Shown: positions 22,298-35,929 of the stretch, in pieces
How positions within the stretch are numbered: the stretch's first letter is position 1
How the letters are laid out: every line of letters begins with the position of its first letter
NCBI RefSeq assembly: GCF_033568475.1
Contig: NC_133123.1
Span: forward strand, 141,190,062-141,254,061
Source of the DNA: Henckelia pumila
Taxonomy: Eukaryota; Streptophyta; Magnoliopsida; Lamiales; Gesneriaceae
Direction of reading: 5' to 3'
Length of the DNA: 64,000 bases
Made by a program: the position numbers and the translations under genes
Notes under the pieces: generated by a model
Database searches by the model: none
Seen by the model: the letters and a program-made list of their open reading frames with translations, nothing else
Told to the model about the DNA's origin: nothing

Positions 22298-25200
22298 ATG
22301 GATTATGCCTGCTGTGCTGCCGTTAAAGCAAAGGTGCTACCAGCACAAATCAACGAGGGTTTAAGCAAGGCAGACAATGGGTTTTTGGGAGGAAATGTTG
22401 GACAGAGTTTAAGGAAAAAATTTGGAATTGGGACAAAGAATTTGAAGAATTTTGGTGGAAAAAGGTCGAGAAAATCCAATTCTGGAATAGCATTCTCTGT
22501 TCTGACACGTGATATTAACAAAGAAATGGTGGTAAATTTTGAGCACTAATTGAACTATACTTTATTTGCCGAATGAATGTTTATTAGGTTTGAATTTCAA
22601 GATTTGTTTTGCTACTAAAATTTGGTTATTTTCAGCCATTTGAATCTTCATCATTTGTCGAAGAGCGTCCAATGGCAGATCCAACTTCTGTTGCCTCCAT
22701 CATTCTTGGCGGAGGTGCTGGTACTCGCCTCTTTCCTCTTACAAGCAGAAGATCTAAGCCTGCTGTAAGAAAAGATCGAAACTTATAAATGGGCTTGCTG
22801 TTATTGATATCATCTGTAAATCCATGTTGCAAGTTTTATACATACAAGTGATAAACTTTAGTCCAGTCGCCCTTTGTACTACTGATACGCGGTCAATTTT
22901 AGACAAAAATTGAAAATTTTATTCGCCATAGGAATGGATAGTTGATGCCAGATATCAAATTTTAGCACGGTTAAAATAAGTCGGATCACAACGTGTGAGA
23001 ATGCTTTGTTTTGTGCAGGTCCCAATTGGTGGTTGTTATAGGCTAATTGATGTTCCCATGAGTAACTGCATCAACAGTGGGATAAGAAAGATTTTCATTT
23101 TAACTCAGTTCAATTCTTTCTCCCTCAATCGACACCTTGCTCGGTTGTACAATTTCGGAAATGGTGTAAATTTTGGAGATGGTTTTGTGGAGGTAAGATG
23201 CCTAATTAGATCACGATCCCATTGGGATACACTCAAAGGTTAGGCCATTGTCAGTGGCTGATAGTGACTTAAAAGACCAAAGCATATAGTAACTTTGTGA
23301 CAAATTATGTTGTGGGATCAGGTTCTAGCTGCCACTCAGACACCCGGGGAGACGGGAAAAAAATGGTTTCAAGGAACGGCAGATGCTGTCCGACAATTTA
23401 TATGGGTTTTTGAGGTGTGTTTCCGAAATATTCTCGATGATATGTTTAGAATTCTCCTAACTTTGCTGATTGTAGGATGCCAAAAACAAGAAAGTTGAGA
23501 ACATCTTGATTTTGTCTGGAGACCATCTATACAGGATGGATTACATGGAATTCATTCAGGTACTATGATGACTCGCAAATAAACGTAATCCTTGTTTAAA
23601 CATCAATACTTGTATTCTGATGAACAATGTACTTGCAGAAACATATAGATACGAATGCAGACATCACAGTGTCGTGTGTACCCATGGATGATAGGTACGT
23701 GCTTTATTTATCTTTCGACTATGACTCTATGAAAGGCCGATAATTTATCAGACATTGAAGGAAAGTTTGCTCGGCCTCAAATCGACGTATATTCAGGCCT
23801 TGGTACTTTTTGTCATTGCAGCCGAGCATCAGACTTTGGTTTGATGAAAATTGATGAAACGGGACGTATTGTTCACTTTGCTGAGAAACCAAAGGGCTCT
23901 GCACTGAAAGAAATGGTAATCAGTTCACTCTACGAAACCTAATTTTCTAATCTTCAATATCCTTCTAAGCATCCTTCTCTCAGATTTGGCTTCAATAACT
24001 GATTGATTATTTATGTCACTAACGATGAAGTTGCTTTTCTTCGCATTAACATGTTGTGAGTTTGAAATTGGATACAAAATCGCTTTAACTTTAAAAATAC
24101 TTCATTAAGCATGCAAGCTTTGGAAAAGCTGAGTCTATTTTGTGTTCGTATGTAACAACTGAAAATCACCTCTTTTTTTTCCCGATTCCCAAAAAGTGGT
24201 TGAAGTAGAAGCTCTAGAGTTGCATTTTGTAACTTCTTTCTTTCAGCCATTTTCTAACATGTTTTCCACTATTTGACAATATCTTCAGCAAGTTGACACC
24301 TCTCGTCTAGGACTATCACATCAAGAGGCTAAAAGATTTCCCTACATTGCATCGATGGGTGTTTATGTGTTCAAGACAGACGTTCTACTAAAGCTTTTAA
24401 AATGGAATTATCCTTCCTGCAATGACTTTGGCTCCGAAATTATTCCTTCTGCTGTGAAGGATCACAATGTTCAGGTGAGATCTGACATGAACCATTTTGT
24501 AGTTCGACATCAAATTGGCAGTCACTAACAATGCATCCTTTTGTCAGGCGTTTCTATTTAACGACTACTGGGAAGACATTGGAACCATAAAATCCTTCTT
24601 CGATGCCAACTTGGCACTCACAGAGCAGGTTATATGTCATTTCCCAAGAACGTTCTTCAAACCACTGTTCCACTTTAGCTTGAAAAACCAACGACAACTG
24701 AATCTGAAAATAAAAGTCATTTTAATGCTGGCTAGATAGAGTTACAAGCTTAATGTGGCCCATGTTCTCTTTGCAGCCCCCAAAATTTGATTTCAATGAT
24801 CCAAAAACCCCTTTCTATACGTCTCCAAGATTCTTGCCACCTACTAAAGTTGAAAAATGCAAGGTATGGATGTAGTATTTGGCAAATGTTCTCTTTCCAT
24901 CTTGTCAGGGTATATCTTATGAACTCACTTTCTTGCAGATAGTGGACGCGATAATTTCGCATGGCTGTTTTTTACGGGAATGTAGCGTAGAGCATTCCAT
25001 CGTAGGCATACGGTCCCGCTTAGACTATGGTGTTGAGCTCAAGGTAAGTTGTATCTGTTGTATGTTCTAACATCACTTGGTTTTAGTTCTAAACATAGTT
25101 AGGTTTGAACTTTAAAATGGATGAGTTTTTTTTTATATCCAGTTTCAAAATCATCGCGCATGTAACATGTTAAATTTCAGGATACCATGATGATGGGTGC

Positions 25201-25674
25201 AGACTATTATCAAACAGAATCTGAGATTGCAGCTGTTCTAGCACAAGGCAAGGTTCCAATCGGCGTGGGACGTAATACCAAAATCAGGTAATTGAACATT
25301 TTCTTTATTTATTTAATTCTATTGTTGACATTTGTACTGAAATGGTTTGTGTAATTTTCTTGAAGGAATTGTATAATCGACAAAAATGCGAAGATTGGGA
25401 AGGAGGTGATCATTACAAACAAAGATGTAAGTTTCTGTTTACATCCTTACATCTAACTTGCTCATAGTTCTGAAAGTACATATAGGCCTCGATAACTCGC
25501 CCTACACCGAGAGAATTGGACTGGAAATGCCTTGTAATAATGCAAAAATATCTGAATTCTTGGACGTATCAGGGTGTTGAAGAAGCAGATAGAGCAAAGG
25601 AAGGATTTTACATTCGATCCGGTATCACAGTCATACTGAAGAACTCCACCATTAGAGATGGAACAGTCATATAA
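22298..25674 (+). CDS. APL: ADP-glucose pyrophosphorylase large subunit, plastidial
   Basis: Makes ADP-glucose and PPi from ATP and glucose 1-phosphate, the committed step of starch synthesis. The large subunit acts mainly as the regulatory partner in the plastid heterotetramer. Fourteen coding exons with GT-AG borders: 22298-22531, 22636-22764, 23019-23192, 23322-23414, 23476-23559, 23639-23694, 23822-23915, 24289-24474, 24548-24628, 24777-24863, 24939-25043, 25181-25287, 25366-25426, 25573-25674. They join in frame to 530 codons plus stop, the usual length. Residues 1 to about 75 are basic and Ser/Gly-rich, a likely transit peptide. Then come the nucleotide-binding [70 protein letters not shown] and the C-terminal left-handed beta-helix with ISHGCFLR and GFYIRSG. 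The form of the N-terminal motif suggests an APL3-type isoform; that assignment is inference. No damage is seen. Confidence 0.95.
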
Positions 25675-26479
25675 ATCGAACCCCTGCGGCGGTTGCAGAC
25701 TGAAACTTTGAATATGAACCCGTTTGCCTCGGTGAATAATTAGATTTTCATTGTAAATAATAAAATCTAGGCTCCGGTGTTGATCCTTAGGAAGAAGAAG
25801 ACGTTTCCTGCTGCCTGCTTTATCTAGTTGTTTTGAATGGATCATGTAAAATTAAATCTTTCGTGCAATTGCATTTGGATCATAAGCTGCTTCTTCACAA
25901 TTTATGTTTCAATGTGCTTTGTTTCAACAAAGATTTCGTCACCAAACTAGTCGGACTAGTGGAGGCCAGCGGTTAATAGCAACATTAATTTATTTTCCCA
26001 AAATTATGTCATAAGTTTTCTTAGGAAAATTCAAAACTTTACACACTAACTAAATAAATTTTAAATATTTTATAGTTACATCATCATTTTCATAATTAAA
26101 TATTTATAAATAATTCCGACACAATAATTCGTTTTAGTATCTTAATTTCAAAAATAATTATTCCTATAAAGCTATAAATCAATTGTTGTTTGCAAGGATA
26201 GGTTCATTATGTTTAATATAATAAATGAGGTTTTGTATCTTTTGGGTTTTGAGTATGGGCCTATGGAATGGGCTGCAAGGAACTCGGTCCCTTGAATTGT
26301 ATCCTTCAATCGGGGCTTCACTAGGCCCGTAATCTAGATCCATTTCTTGGCAATTCTTGGCTTGAAGACAAAGTAAAACAAAATCAAGCAAAAACCCTTC
26401 CATTTCTACGAAATACCCAAATCCAATCAGTGATACAGATACGCATACCAGTACAATTCACAGAATCCGCGATCCAAAC
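25675..26479. other. Intergenic: 3' UTR of APL and promoter of the proteasome gene
   Basis: No ORF is supported. 25675 to about 25860 is the likely APL 3' UTR; the middle is AT-rich; the last 230 bp hold Site II-like motifs and the 5' UTR of the next gene. Confidence 0.5.
26256..26274 (+). promoter_or_regulatory. Paired Site II elements (TGGGCC and TGGGCT)
   Basis: TGGGCC at 26256-26261 and TGGGCT at 26269-26274 lie about 210 bp before the proteasome start codon. Such pairs are known TCP-binding elements of plant housekeeping genes; their use here is inferred. Confidence 0.45.
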
Positions 26480-28056
26480 ATGTTCAGAAACCAGTACGAC
26501 ACCGATGTGACGACATGGGCGCCGGCGGGGCGGCTGTTTCAAGTTGAATATGCGATGGAGGCGGTGAAGCAAGGGTCGGCTGCGATAGGGCTGAGATCGA
26601 AGACACACGTGGTCTTGGCGTGCGTTAATAAGGCCAGCTCCGAGCTTTCTTCTCACCAGAAGAAGATATTCAAGGTCGACGACCACATCGGCGTCGCCAT
26701 TGCTGGGCTCACCGCCGACGGACGCGTCCTCTCCAGATACATGCGCAATGAGTGTATCAATTATTCCTACACATACGAGTCGCAGCTCCCCGTCGGGCGT
26801 CTTGTTGTTCAGCTCGCTGACAAGGCTCAGGTTTGATTTTTGTTTCAGTAAGCTACTAACGTGCGCTCCTCCAAATGTAGTGATATTTTGGTGATTATTG
26901 TGTGCCTGATATAAAATGGTTGGCCGATTTTGAGTTAGGGTTTTATTTGAGAACTGGTAGGCTTTTAATTTGTGATTGCGAATTGGTACCTAGGGGAATC
27001 TAAGATTGAGGATTATTTCAATTGGAAATAAGAAGTTAGTTGGCGTTTTATTGGTTATTATCTTGAAGTATGATCTATACGATCCTTGAATCTGCTGAGT
27101 TAGCTATGAACAAATAACAATGGTGGCTAAAAATGATATTTTTAATCCACCATCCAATTTTGAGAACAAGCTGCTTCTCAAATGTCAATCCAAGATAAAT
27201 ATCAATTAGTAATAAGGGTAAAAGTGACCCATTAACCTCTTTCTTGATGGATGGATTCTATATCTTGTTTGTTACCTGTTGCTATTGATGATGGTGGGTT
27301 ATGAACTTCTCTGTTCCTTTCCTTGATGAGTTGCTGCTGCATTTTGCATATTAGATTGAGATGTAGATTTCTTGTATCCACTCATTGTTTTTTTATTCTT
27401 TCGACCATTGCTTCTGGTCAAATGTTTAATTGAAGGAGAATTCTGGTGTTTCATAAATATATCTGGTAAAAATAGGTGAATTAACATGTGAAAGATGCTT
27501 CCCTCCCCTTTTTTCAATCTTTACTTTAGTTGCAGAAGTTTCTTATATTCTCTTGTTAAAAGTAATTACTCTTTTGTTTTGGTTAACCCTAATGCAGGTC
27601 TGCACACAGCGATCATGGAAGCGACCCTATGGTGTTGGTCTGCTGGTTGGTGGTCTTGATGAATCTGGAGCGCATTTATATTACAACTGTCCAAGTGGCA
27701 ATTACTTTGAATATCAAGCATTTGCAATTGGATCTCGGTCACAGGCTGCAAAAACTTACTTAGAACGGAAGTTTGAGAGTTTCATGGAATCATCACGAGA
27801 TAATCTGATCAAGGATGCACTGTTTGCGTTGAGGGAAACTATACAAGGAGAGAAAATGACAAGCTCGATATGCACGATTGCTGTATTGGGAGTAGGGGAG
27901 GCGTTCCATTTACTGGATCAAGAAACTGTGCAATCCTTGATCAATGAATTTGAGGTTGTTGGTGATGACACTCCTACCGACGAGGCTGCTGCTCCAGATC
28001 AAACTGATGAGGCTGCTACCCCTGCTGACCAAGGCGCTGCTCCAATGGATATCTGA
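26480..28056 (+). CDS. PAF1: 20S proteasome subunit alpha type-1 (alpha-6, PAF)
   Basis: Non-catalytic subunit of the outer ring of the 20S proteasome core, which gates entry of unfolded ubiquitinated proteins in cytosol and nucleus. Exon 1 is 26480-26830 and exon 2 27598-28056 (donor CAG-GTTTGA, acceptor AATGCAG), giving 269 residues. The N-terminus [20 protein letters not shown] contains the alpha-subunit signature that continues [18 protein letters not shown]. Later motifs include [23 protein letters not shown] and [16 protein letters not shown]. The C-terminal tail is Ala/Asp/Pro/Thr-rich and variable in this family. The intron is 767 bp. Paired Site II elements lie upstream. The gene converges with gamma carbonic anhydrase, whose stop codon is about 600 bp away. 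The frame appears intact; which PAF paralogue it is cannot be told. Confidence 0.96.
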
Positions 28057-28672
28057 TAACTTTATTCAATATCACTGCTTCTCTTGTTATAAAATGGTGA
28101 AATGTTTACAAAATATCCCTTTTTTAAGACTGAAGGTGCTGGAGCAAAAGGATACTACGTTCTTTTTTAGCTTAATTGACATCATCCTCACCAAACATTC
28201 GAGTTCTATCTGTTGTAATTTGCACCATAGTCCATATTCAAAATTTTTCCTTTTTTCGGAATAGTTTGATGGCGTTTGGTTTCACTTCATGCTATTTTTA
28301 TTCAAAATTTGGTGTTGGATTGTTTTGGTTAAAAAAACACTAGAAGTTATTATGAGCTAAGTATGTGCAAGATATAAATATGTTCATATACAGCAGTCGC
28401 TAAATTTGTCCATAACTAATGATTTTTTAAGAATGCCCTAGGACAGGAATTGAAACGGTGCCATAACGTATCATGGAAAAATATGATTCAGAAAAATAGT
28501 ATCTCAAATACAGGAGTCGTCATGCATATATAGGTTGCAGCATGGTTCCCATTACAAATTGGATACATTCAATCAACGCAAATCCTCTTTTATTTGTAAA
28601 AAGTGGTGAATTGTTAACACAAAATCTGCGCAAACTAGAGGTCAAAACTATCTCAGAAAACAAAAAAAAATC
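28057..28672. other. Intergenic region between two convergent genes
   Basis: Must hold both 3' UTRs. AT-rich, no supported ORF or repeat. Confidence 0.5.
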
Positions 28673-31600
28673 TCATTGAACAGCCTTCTGGGACTTGTCA
28701 GGCAGTATGTTATCTGGAAGAACAAGTTCTGGTGGAGTCTCGCGGACCACCCCAAGCATTGAGTCATACTCTTCATCGCGACGAGCATATTTCTTGCGCA
28801 ATGCTTTTTCTAACTCGATTTCCTCAAAGGGCTTGGCATTTTCAGCAGCATGGACCTTCGCAAGGTTAATGTAATTTGTGGCTGATTGGGAAATGAAAGC
28901 TACTTCTTCGTCAGTAAGTTTCCTGAGAAATTTTGCCGGATTACCAGCCCACACCTGAAATAAAGCAGCACCATATTGATATAGATCTCAGTCATACCTA
29001 AAATGACACCAATAAGCATAATAATCTTCCTCAGCGTGATCTATATACATTTTTTAAAATGGAAAAAGCAAGGACCCTCACGGGTAGGGTTTTGAGGTGT
29101 ATTCTAACAAGTATCATTCACTCGAAACACACACACACGGGATTGAAGCTTACCTCTGAAAAATTTGAGTCTCGTCACACAAAATTGAGGGCACATAAAA
29201 ACATACCTCCCCGAAAGGGACCCTTGTATCTTGTCTCACGAGAGATCCTGCAGCGACCATGGCATGTTTCTCCACAACCACACCATCAAGCAAGGTAGCT
29301 CCCATACCAACAAAAGCCTCATCCTCGATTGTGCAGCCATGTATAACAGCGCTGTGACCTGTGCGTTATGTGATTGCTAGTATCTTGTATTTAAAAAAAT
29401 TGCGACAAAATTCCAACATGACAAGCAAGAGATCACTCACCAATGGTGACATTATCTCCGATAATGGTGGGCAGTACCTTCCCACTTAGGTTAGATTTTG
29501 CCACATGAACAAGAGAGTTGTCCTGTATGTTAGTTCCAGACCCAACAGTGATGCCATTGACATCCCCTGCGTCCAGAAAAGAGGTAAAATAATCATATGA
29601 TACCACAAAAAAAAAACAAATATTGAGTTTTGAATAGTGAGAAAAATTAGGGCTGCAAGATTTTAATATGTAGTGAATTCAAATAACCACATTCAGAGTT
29701 CAGACATTAAATCACGGCTATCGTAATTCGTAAAAACAAATCTATAAGTAATTTTCCTGCATAAGGAAGAATATTGACCTCTCAAAGATTTAACATACAA
29801 TCCGACCCCACTCTGAAAAACAACATTGTTTGGAACAATGCTTCTTCCTCGAGAAAAAAAATGATTTGATGGAAGTTGATTTACGTGGACAAAGACACAA
29901 AGTAAATCCTTTATAATTATTGGTTCCACAAAAAGCTATTTCTCTAGTGAGTGTAGAAGTATTAAAATTCAGGAAAACGGTGGTCCCACGCATCCAGAAC
30001 ACGAGATATGGCAAAAGCAAGGTAAAAAACCTAGATCAGAAAACATAGCCAATCATAGAGTCAATTTGTATTCTTATTTATCAAATCAAATGAAAGTAGG
30101 TCAATCCAATCAAGGAAGCTTAGACAGTGTTTTGCAAAAGATTATGCTTTTGTAGATGCGATTCAATTTTTAGATTATAAAAAAGTTATGAAAAATCAAA
30201 AGTTGTTAATTTTTAGAAACAAATGTGAAAATCTAAAAATTAAAGTTGGGTAGTGTTGGATAAATAAGTTATTAGAGAGATTTTAACATTAACCTTTTTA
30301 TTAGAATCACTTTTGGAGAATTATAATCATCATATAACTAGCTTTTTTATTTAAATTAAGCTAAGCATAAACTAACACATAATTTGGTTTAAGAAACACA
30401 CAAAAGTAATTTTTTTAAGCCAAAATCTAACAATCACATTTTTTAGTAATTGATTTCCATATCAGATTATCAGTGCAGCAGAAAATACTTTACACTTTAC
30501 AGGTATCACTATGGTGAAACCTACCTCGAAGGACACACCCATACCATATAGAAGATCCTCGTCCGACTTGAACGTCACCAATGACACAGGCACTTGGGGC
30601 AACAAAAGCATCCTTGTCGACTACCGGAGATTTTTCAAAAAGGTTCATCAACGTTCGATGCCTAGACACTGAAAACACGAAACTATGAAATGATCGGTGT
30701 AAAAAAGCAATATAACATTGAAGGAGCTGAAAAGAAGATTACGAATCAATTGTTATAATTTGAAATATAGGAGAAACATATATCATCAGTTTTAGTAACA
30801 CAAATTCAAAAGAACGACTCGTAGATAGCCAAAAAAATTTAGAAATTTCAGGTTGCTGGGAAAAAACACAAAATATGAAAGAAGTATACTGGGATCCGGA
30901 CCTCACCATTTTGATATCTACTATACTTCTTTCTAATTATCAAGACTCCGTGGATCAGGTTTTTGCCACTCAACATTTCAACAACAAGGACTTTTCTCCT
31001 CACAAATATTTCACCACAAAATCCTACTGGATTTTCCTAGCAAAGCTATTAGTTTAGCCTTGGTGAATATGAAGTGATGGACAACAATGAACATAATATA
31101 CTACGAACACCAAAATCATGAGAAAACACCGAGTTTGAAATGATAATATGCTACAAAAACTTTCCTTGAGGAATCGGAAACTTAAATATTTAATTATTTG
31201 GGGTAAATAAAAAATTGTTAACCAAAAAAATAAATACAAATTCTGATATCAAAATTTTAACTCTATTAATCCACTCCAACTTCCCCAAGTATCCATTTTC
31301 TTATACACCCGAGAATTTCCAGATTGAAACTAAGTTCGTGTTTTCCCTCCTAAAGATCAGGGAAAATTCATTGTCTCCAAGATTTCCCTTTCTCTACCAA
31401 ACTCGAAGTATACTAAAGCTCGTCCAAAAACCTCAAAAGAACTAAAAATAAACAAATTACAACGCAACCCATGAACCAAAACAAACACGTTCAGCATCTC
31501 CTAAATTGGCATCCAACCCAATCCATAAATTTAAAAGGAAATCGAAATGTGGGTTTATCCCCAAAAATAATTCCAAATAATAAAAAGGGATTTACCTTGC

Positions 31601-31710
31601 TCCTGGAGATAGTAATTTCCCTGGAGGCGGCATCCCAGGCGATCGATGGCTTGACCCGTTTCTCGAATCCAGCGCCCAAGCGAATATACTGCCCGCCCCA
31701 AACTCCCCAT
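28673..31710 (-). CDS. GAMMACA1: Gamma carbonic anhydrase of mitochondrial complex I
   Basis: A subunit of the spherical carbonic-anhydrase-like domain on the matrix side of plant respiratory complex I. Five exons on the minus strand: 31710-31596, 30668-30525, 29566-29441, 29358-29207, 28954-28673, with consensus GT-AG borders; they join in frame to 272 residues. The N-terminus MGSLGRAVYSLGRWIRETGQ carries the amphipathic targeting segment of this family. The hexapeptide-repeat (left-handed beta-helix) domain spans about residues 55-190 (APSACVIGDVQVGRGSSIWYG and similar). The three zinc-ligand histidines are present at 107 (LVHVAKSN), 130 (IGHSAV) and 135 (IHGC). The C-terminal helix follows (NPAKFLRKLTDEEVAFI). 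This is a GAMMACA1/2-type protein; I cannot decide between the two paralogues. Nothing in the coding sequence looks damaged. Confidence 0.95.
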
Positions 31711-33600
31711 CAATTGAGATCTATATTGATTCTTCGATCGTAGAATATGACCGGAATCTCGATTTCCCCCGTCTATGTACTCTTTTTGCAGCTGCCTTTT
31801 TGGCGTTGAGGGTTACAGTGAATGGAGCAGGAGCTAGACGACCAGCCAGCAAAAACACTCAATACAAATCAAAAGGGATATTTTGGGATTTTAGAATTGT
31901 TGTTTGCATTTCATTTTCTACTATTTTTTTAGAGTTAAATTAAATATAGAGTTAATTGGTAAAAAAATCTCCATGCTATAAGTTTGATTAGGATTCAGTT
32001 CTTGTCATAATTTTTTTTTCCTGCACAATCTAATTTATAAAAAGTTTATTTATATTTCCTGGACACAAATTTTTTTCAAAGTGAAAAATAAGTATAAAAA
32101 ATTAAAAATCATATACTAATATATTAAATTTTAGTACTAACTTTTTCCAAATATTGTATAAAAACAAGTTTTTTTGGTATAAAGTTTTTTTTTTTGTGTT
32201 ATGATTTTGTAATGAAACAATTGATGTCATAGATATATAAATCAATACATAAATTAAATATTTTTGTACTCAAATTTCTTAAATTAGTGCACACAAATTA
32301 TTCAATTTTGTGATTCCCAAAATAATAATATATGTATTGATTAATAATGATCAAATTTTTTAGGGAAAACTGCAATTTTAGTACTTTATGTTTGTCATTT
32401 TGCGATTTCGATCCTTTATATTTTCATATTTCAGTTTTAGTCCTGCATGTTTCGATTTTTGTCAATTTCAGTCTTTTTTATTCGAAAATGCTTACGTGGC
32501 GCTATACACATCAGCTCCACATCAGCACTGCATTTGTTCCACGTTAGCGCTACATCAGAAAAAAGACTAAAATTGCCAAAAAAATAAAGATAGCAGACTA
32601 AAACTGAATTCTTAAAATATAGAGGACCAAAATCGCAAATTAACAAATATTCAAAACTAAAAAAGTAATTTTTCCAATTTTTTAATATAAATATTTTGTA
32701 CATAAACATGTGTGTATCCTAAGCTTAATAATGATCAAGTTTTTGAATATAAATATTTTATACATAAACATATGTGTACACTAAGCTTTTGATGTTAAAA
32801 AATTTGTTCAAATATTATACTCAGGATCTTAATTTTTATATCATCTATTATTGCTCAATTATTATATTTTAATACCATGTATTTCACCTTTTATGTCAAT
32901 TTTCATAAATGAAAAGACACGTGGGACAAAAGAGTTCACACGAAATTTTTAAGACTGAATCTTAAGTGATTCTTGAACTCATGATTGAATCTTAAGTTTC
33001 CCATAAATATATTTATTTTTTAAATTTAAAATGATAACATCACATCCCATTCAGCATTCTTAATTTTTGAAAAAAATAAGGCAGATTTGTTTTATATTGA
33101 AATGTTGTCTTTCTTTTTTTTTTTTAAGAAGAAATGTTGTCTTTCTTATTCAATATTAGTAATTTTTATTTCTATTAAAAAAATCGTCTTCTTTATAGAT
33201 TTTTTATTTGCATTTGAGTGCATTTTAAAATATCACTAAATTATAACTTTAAGCATATTTATTAGTATGAGTAATACTTAATAATATGTTTTTGTAATAA
33301 TTAAAATTTTAAGCAATAAGAAGTTATTTGTAGCAAGTAGTAGCTTTGTTTGTTGGTTAATTGGTAAAGATTTATAATGAAAACGGAAATTAAATAAAAA
33401 CAGATAAATACGCAGTAACACGTTTTTTTTATTCTGAACAAACAAGACTTTTACATCATATCAAATGCATCACACACATTTATTTTACACATTATTTAAT
33501 TAATAATTAATACACACAACAATAACATAGAAGCATGCATCACATAGACACATACTATATAACAACAAATTGTAACAAGATTTAAATATCCTTAAACAAA
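31711..33600. other. Intergenic, AT-rich, with one MITE
   Basis: 31711-31900 is the likely promoter and 5' UTR of gamma carbonic anhydrase. The rest is AT-rich without supported genes. A Mutator-type MITE occupies 32363-32675. Bases 33080-33600 match the sequences at about 61510-61735 and 63120-63340, the downstream flank of the third IFR-like copy, so this is duplicated 3' flank. Confidence 0.6.
32363..32675. mobile_element. Mutator-like MITE (313 bp), TSD AATTTTTTA
   Basis: The 9-bp AATTTTTTA at 32354-32362 recurs at 32676-32684. The ends are imperfect inverted repeats over about 100 bp: GGGAAAACTGCAATTTTAG against GGAAAAATTACTTTTTTAG, with matching TTCAGTTTTAGTC further in. The middle (GTGGCGCTATACACATCAGC, TTAGCGCTACATCAG) is also partly self-complementary. 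No ORF. Confidence 0.85.
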
Positions 33601-34259
33601 CTGATGATTTTACGATAGGTAATATTCAAATTATTCATCAAAAGATCTATCCATGTCTCAACACATATGTATAATTAATATTATAGGATTGAAATAAGAA
33701 ATCATGGTCCATGGATCGTTGGATCTCTTGTTAAGGAAATACTTTCATTCTACTGGTAGGTTGAATTAAACCCGGACGAAGATACTCTTCCACAGTTTTG
33801 TATTCAACCTCTGGATAAAGCTCCGAGGCCTCGACCCCGAATGTGGGATCGATCTCGTTTGCATGACCCCATTCACAAAAATGGAGTGGTTGAGCACGAG
33901 CAAGAATTTGCTTATATAGTTTGGAGCTTCTGCAATTTGTTTCAAGATTTGCTCTTCGTGAAGATACTCTTTCTCCAGTGTTTTACCGATGATCTTCTCC
34001 CATAACGAAACAAGATCGTTGAATGAATATGTATTCTTGGATGGCTTGATGTACAGAATCTTGTTCAGTGTTCTCGGATCATCCACTGCTTTGATCGTAC
34101 ATGTCCCAATATCGTGCTCGTCATTGAAGACAACTGCATGCAAAGCGGGGACAAATTAATACGAAGAAGAAAGATTAATATATAGTACATGCATAGATGT
34201 ACGTAATTGATTCATGTACGTACGTATTGTTTTAATAAAATTCATGTGAAAAATTTAAA

Positions 34260-34588
34260 GGCTAAATTGCATATATCACCCTTGTGAAATTCCGTGTTAG
34301 CTAATAACCCTCTGTGAAAAATTTATAAGCTAATAACCCCCTGTGATTCTAGATTTGTAGCATACACACCCCTTCTAGCTAAAAAAATAACGAAAATGCC
34401 TTTGACTTTTATGAACTATTTAATTTATCATTTATTTTATGTAGGTAGGGGTATTTTCGTCATTTTTTAGCTGAAAAGGGTGTGTATGCTACAAATCTAG
34501 AATCACAGGGGTTATTAGCTTAAAAAAATTTCACAGTGGGTTATTAGCTAACACGGAATTTCACAAGGGTGATATATGCAATTTTCCC
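34260..34588. mobile_element. Mutator-like foldback MITE (329 bp), TSD AAATTTAAA
   Basis: AAATTTAAA at 34251-34259 recurs at 34589-34597. The two arms, each about 120 bp, are almost perfect inverted copies (both contain CACCCTTGTGAAATTCCGTG and GATTCTAGATTTGTAGCATA), leaving a centre of about 80 bp. It lies in the second intron of the IFR-like pseudogene. Confidence 0.92.
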
Positions 34589-35179
34589 AAATTTAAAATA
34601 TGATACCTTTAACGTTACCATCTCCTAAGATAATAACTTTGTCTCTGGGAGGAGCAGTAGCGCCTGGTTGAATTAGCGTGGAAAGCGAATAGCCCGCGAA
34701 ATAAAAGGAAGTCACATAGGTGTAAGGTATTCCTTCAGCTCAACAGCTCGATCGCGGTCAGGGGCGGATCCAGAAATTCGGTTTTGGGGGGGCCGCCTAC
34801 AAGCTAGGCATAAGAATAAAAAATAAAATAAAAATTACAGTATCAGTTATATTCAGCTAATTAAGCATCAGCTACATGTTTCAAACAAAATATTTGTACG
34901 TTAAAAAAATTCGACGTTCATTAGAATTTTTTAAAGTTTTCGATTATAATATCAATAGAAAAAATTTTAGCAATTTTTCTTTCAATACATATCATCAAAG
35001 CATCAAAGAGAAAATCGTTCTCCATTTTGCTATGAAACCTAGTTTAATTTGTTAATATATATGTCTGAGAATGACTCTCTAAAACCAAGATCCTAGATCT
35101 ATATTGTTTCTCATTCTCTTTAATTTATTTGAAATATTTTATTGTTTTATTTTCAAAATATATATATGTCTTTTTTCAA

Positions 35180-35180
<1 letters not shown>

Positions 35181-35221
<41 letters not shown>
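35181..35221. repeat. (TA)20 microsatellite
   Basis: Forty bases of perfect TA. A shorter TA run follows at 35251-35264. Confidence 0.95.
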
Positions 35222-35225
<4 letters not shown>

Positions 35226-35929
35226 ATTTTATACTCAATTTGTCTCACACATATATATATATATAAATACTTACTTATTTTTCACACATATTAACAATTA
35301 TTTTGGAAATGTAAATTGGTAAATAAATTTTAAAGTTTATTATTATTTAATGAATATTTATATAGTGTAAAAATTTATTGAAAGTAATCTATATATTTAA
35401 TGAAAATCTCAATTAAATATGAGCGTATTCATAAAAAAAAAAAAGTGGAAAATATTATTAATTATCGTAGAAGTCTATATATTTTGGAAAAAAAAATGAA
35501 AAAGTGATTATATATGAAACAAATAGAGTGTGTAATTTTAGATGATAAATTTTAAATATATCAATAAATATACAAATATTTAAGATATTTGGAGTTGTTT
35601 TTTCGATTAATATGATATATTTTTCCATTTTATTTGTTATTATAATGTCATTTTATTTTATATAATTTTAGAGAATAAATTTTAAAAATTTCAATAAAAA
35701 CAAATTTATCATTAATTTAAAAATAATAATAATTTAGATAAAGAAGAAGAGGGAAATGATAGGAAAATAAATTACGGATGGGTGAGAGATAAGGAAAATG
35801 GAAAATTAAAGATAGAATAAGAAGGAAAAAATAAAATAAAATTCAAACAAGAGTTTGTGTGAGAGAGGAGGAAAACGGAAAACATAAGAGAGAATAAAAG
35901 GGAAAAAAGCAAAAGAAAATTAGAAATGG

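Noticed and set aside
29059-29298. Plus-strand ORF over gamma carbonic anhydrase intron 4 and exon 4
   Set aside because: Antisense shadow of a well-supported exon.
35104-35322. ORF rich in alternating Y and I (also 36384-36812)
   Set aside because: Translation of TA microsatellites, with flanking non-coding sequence or antisense of the IFR exon.
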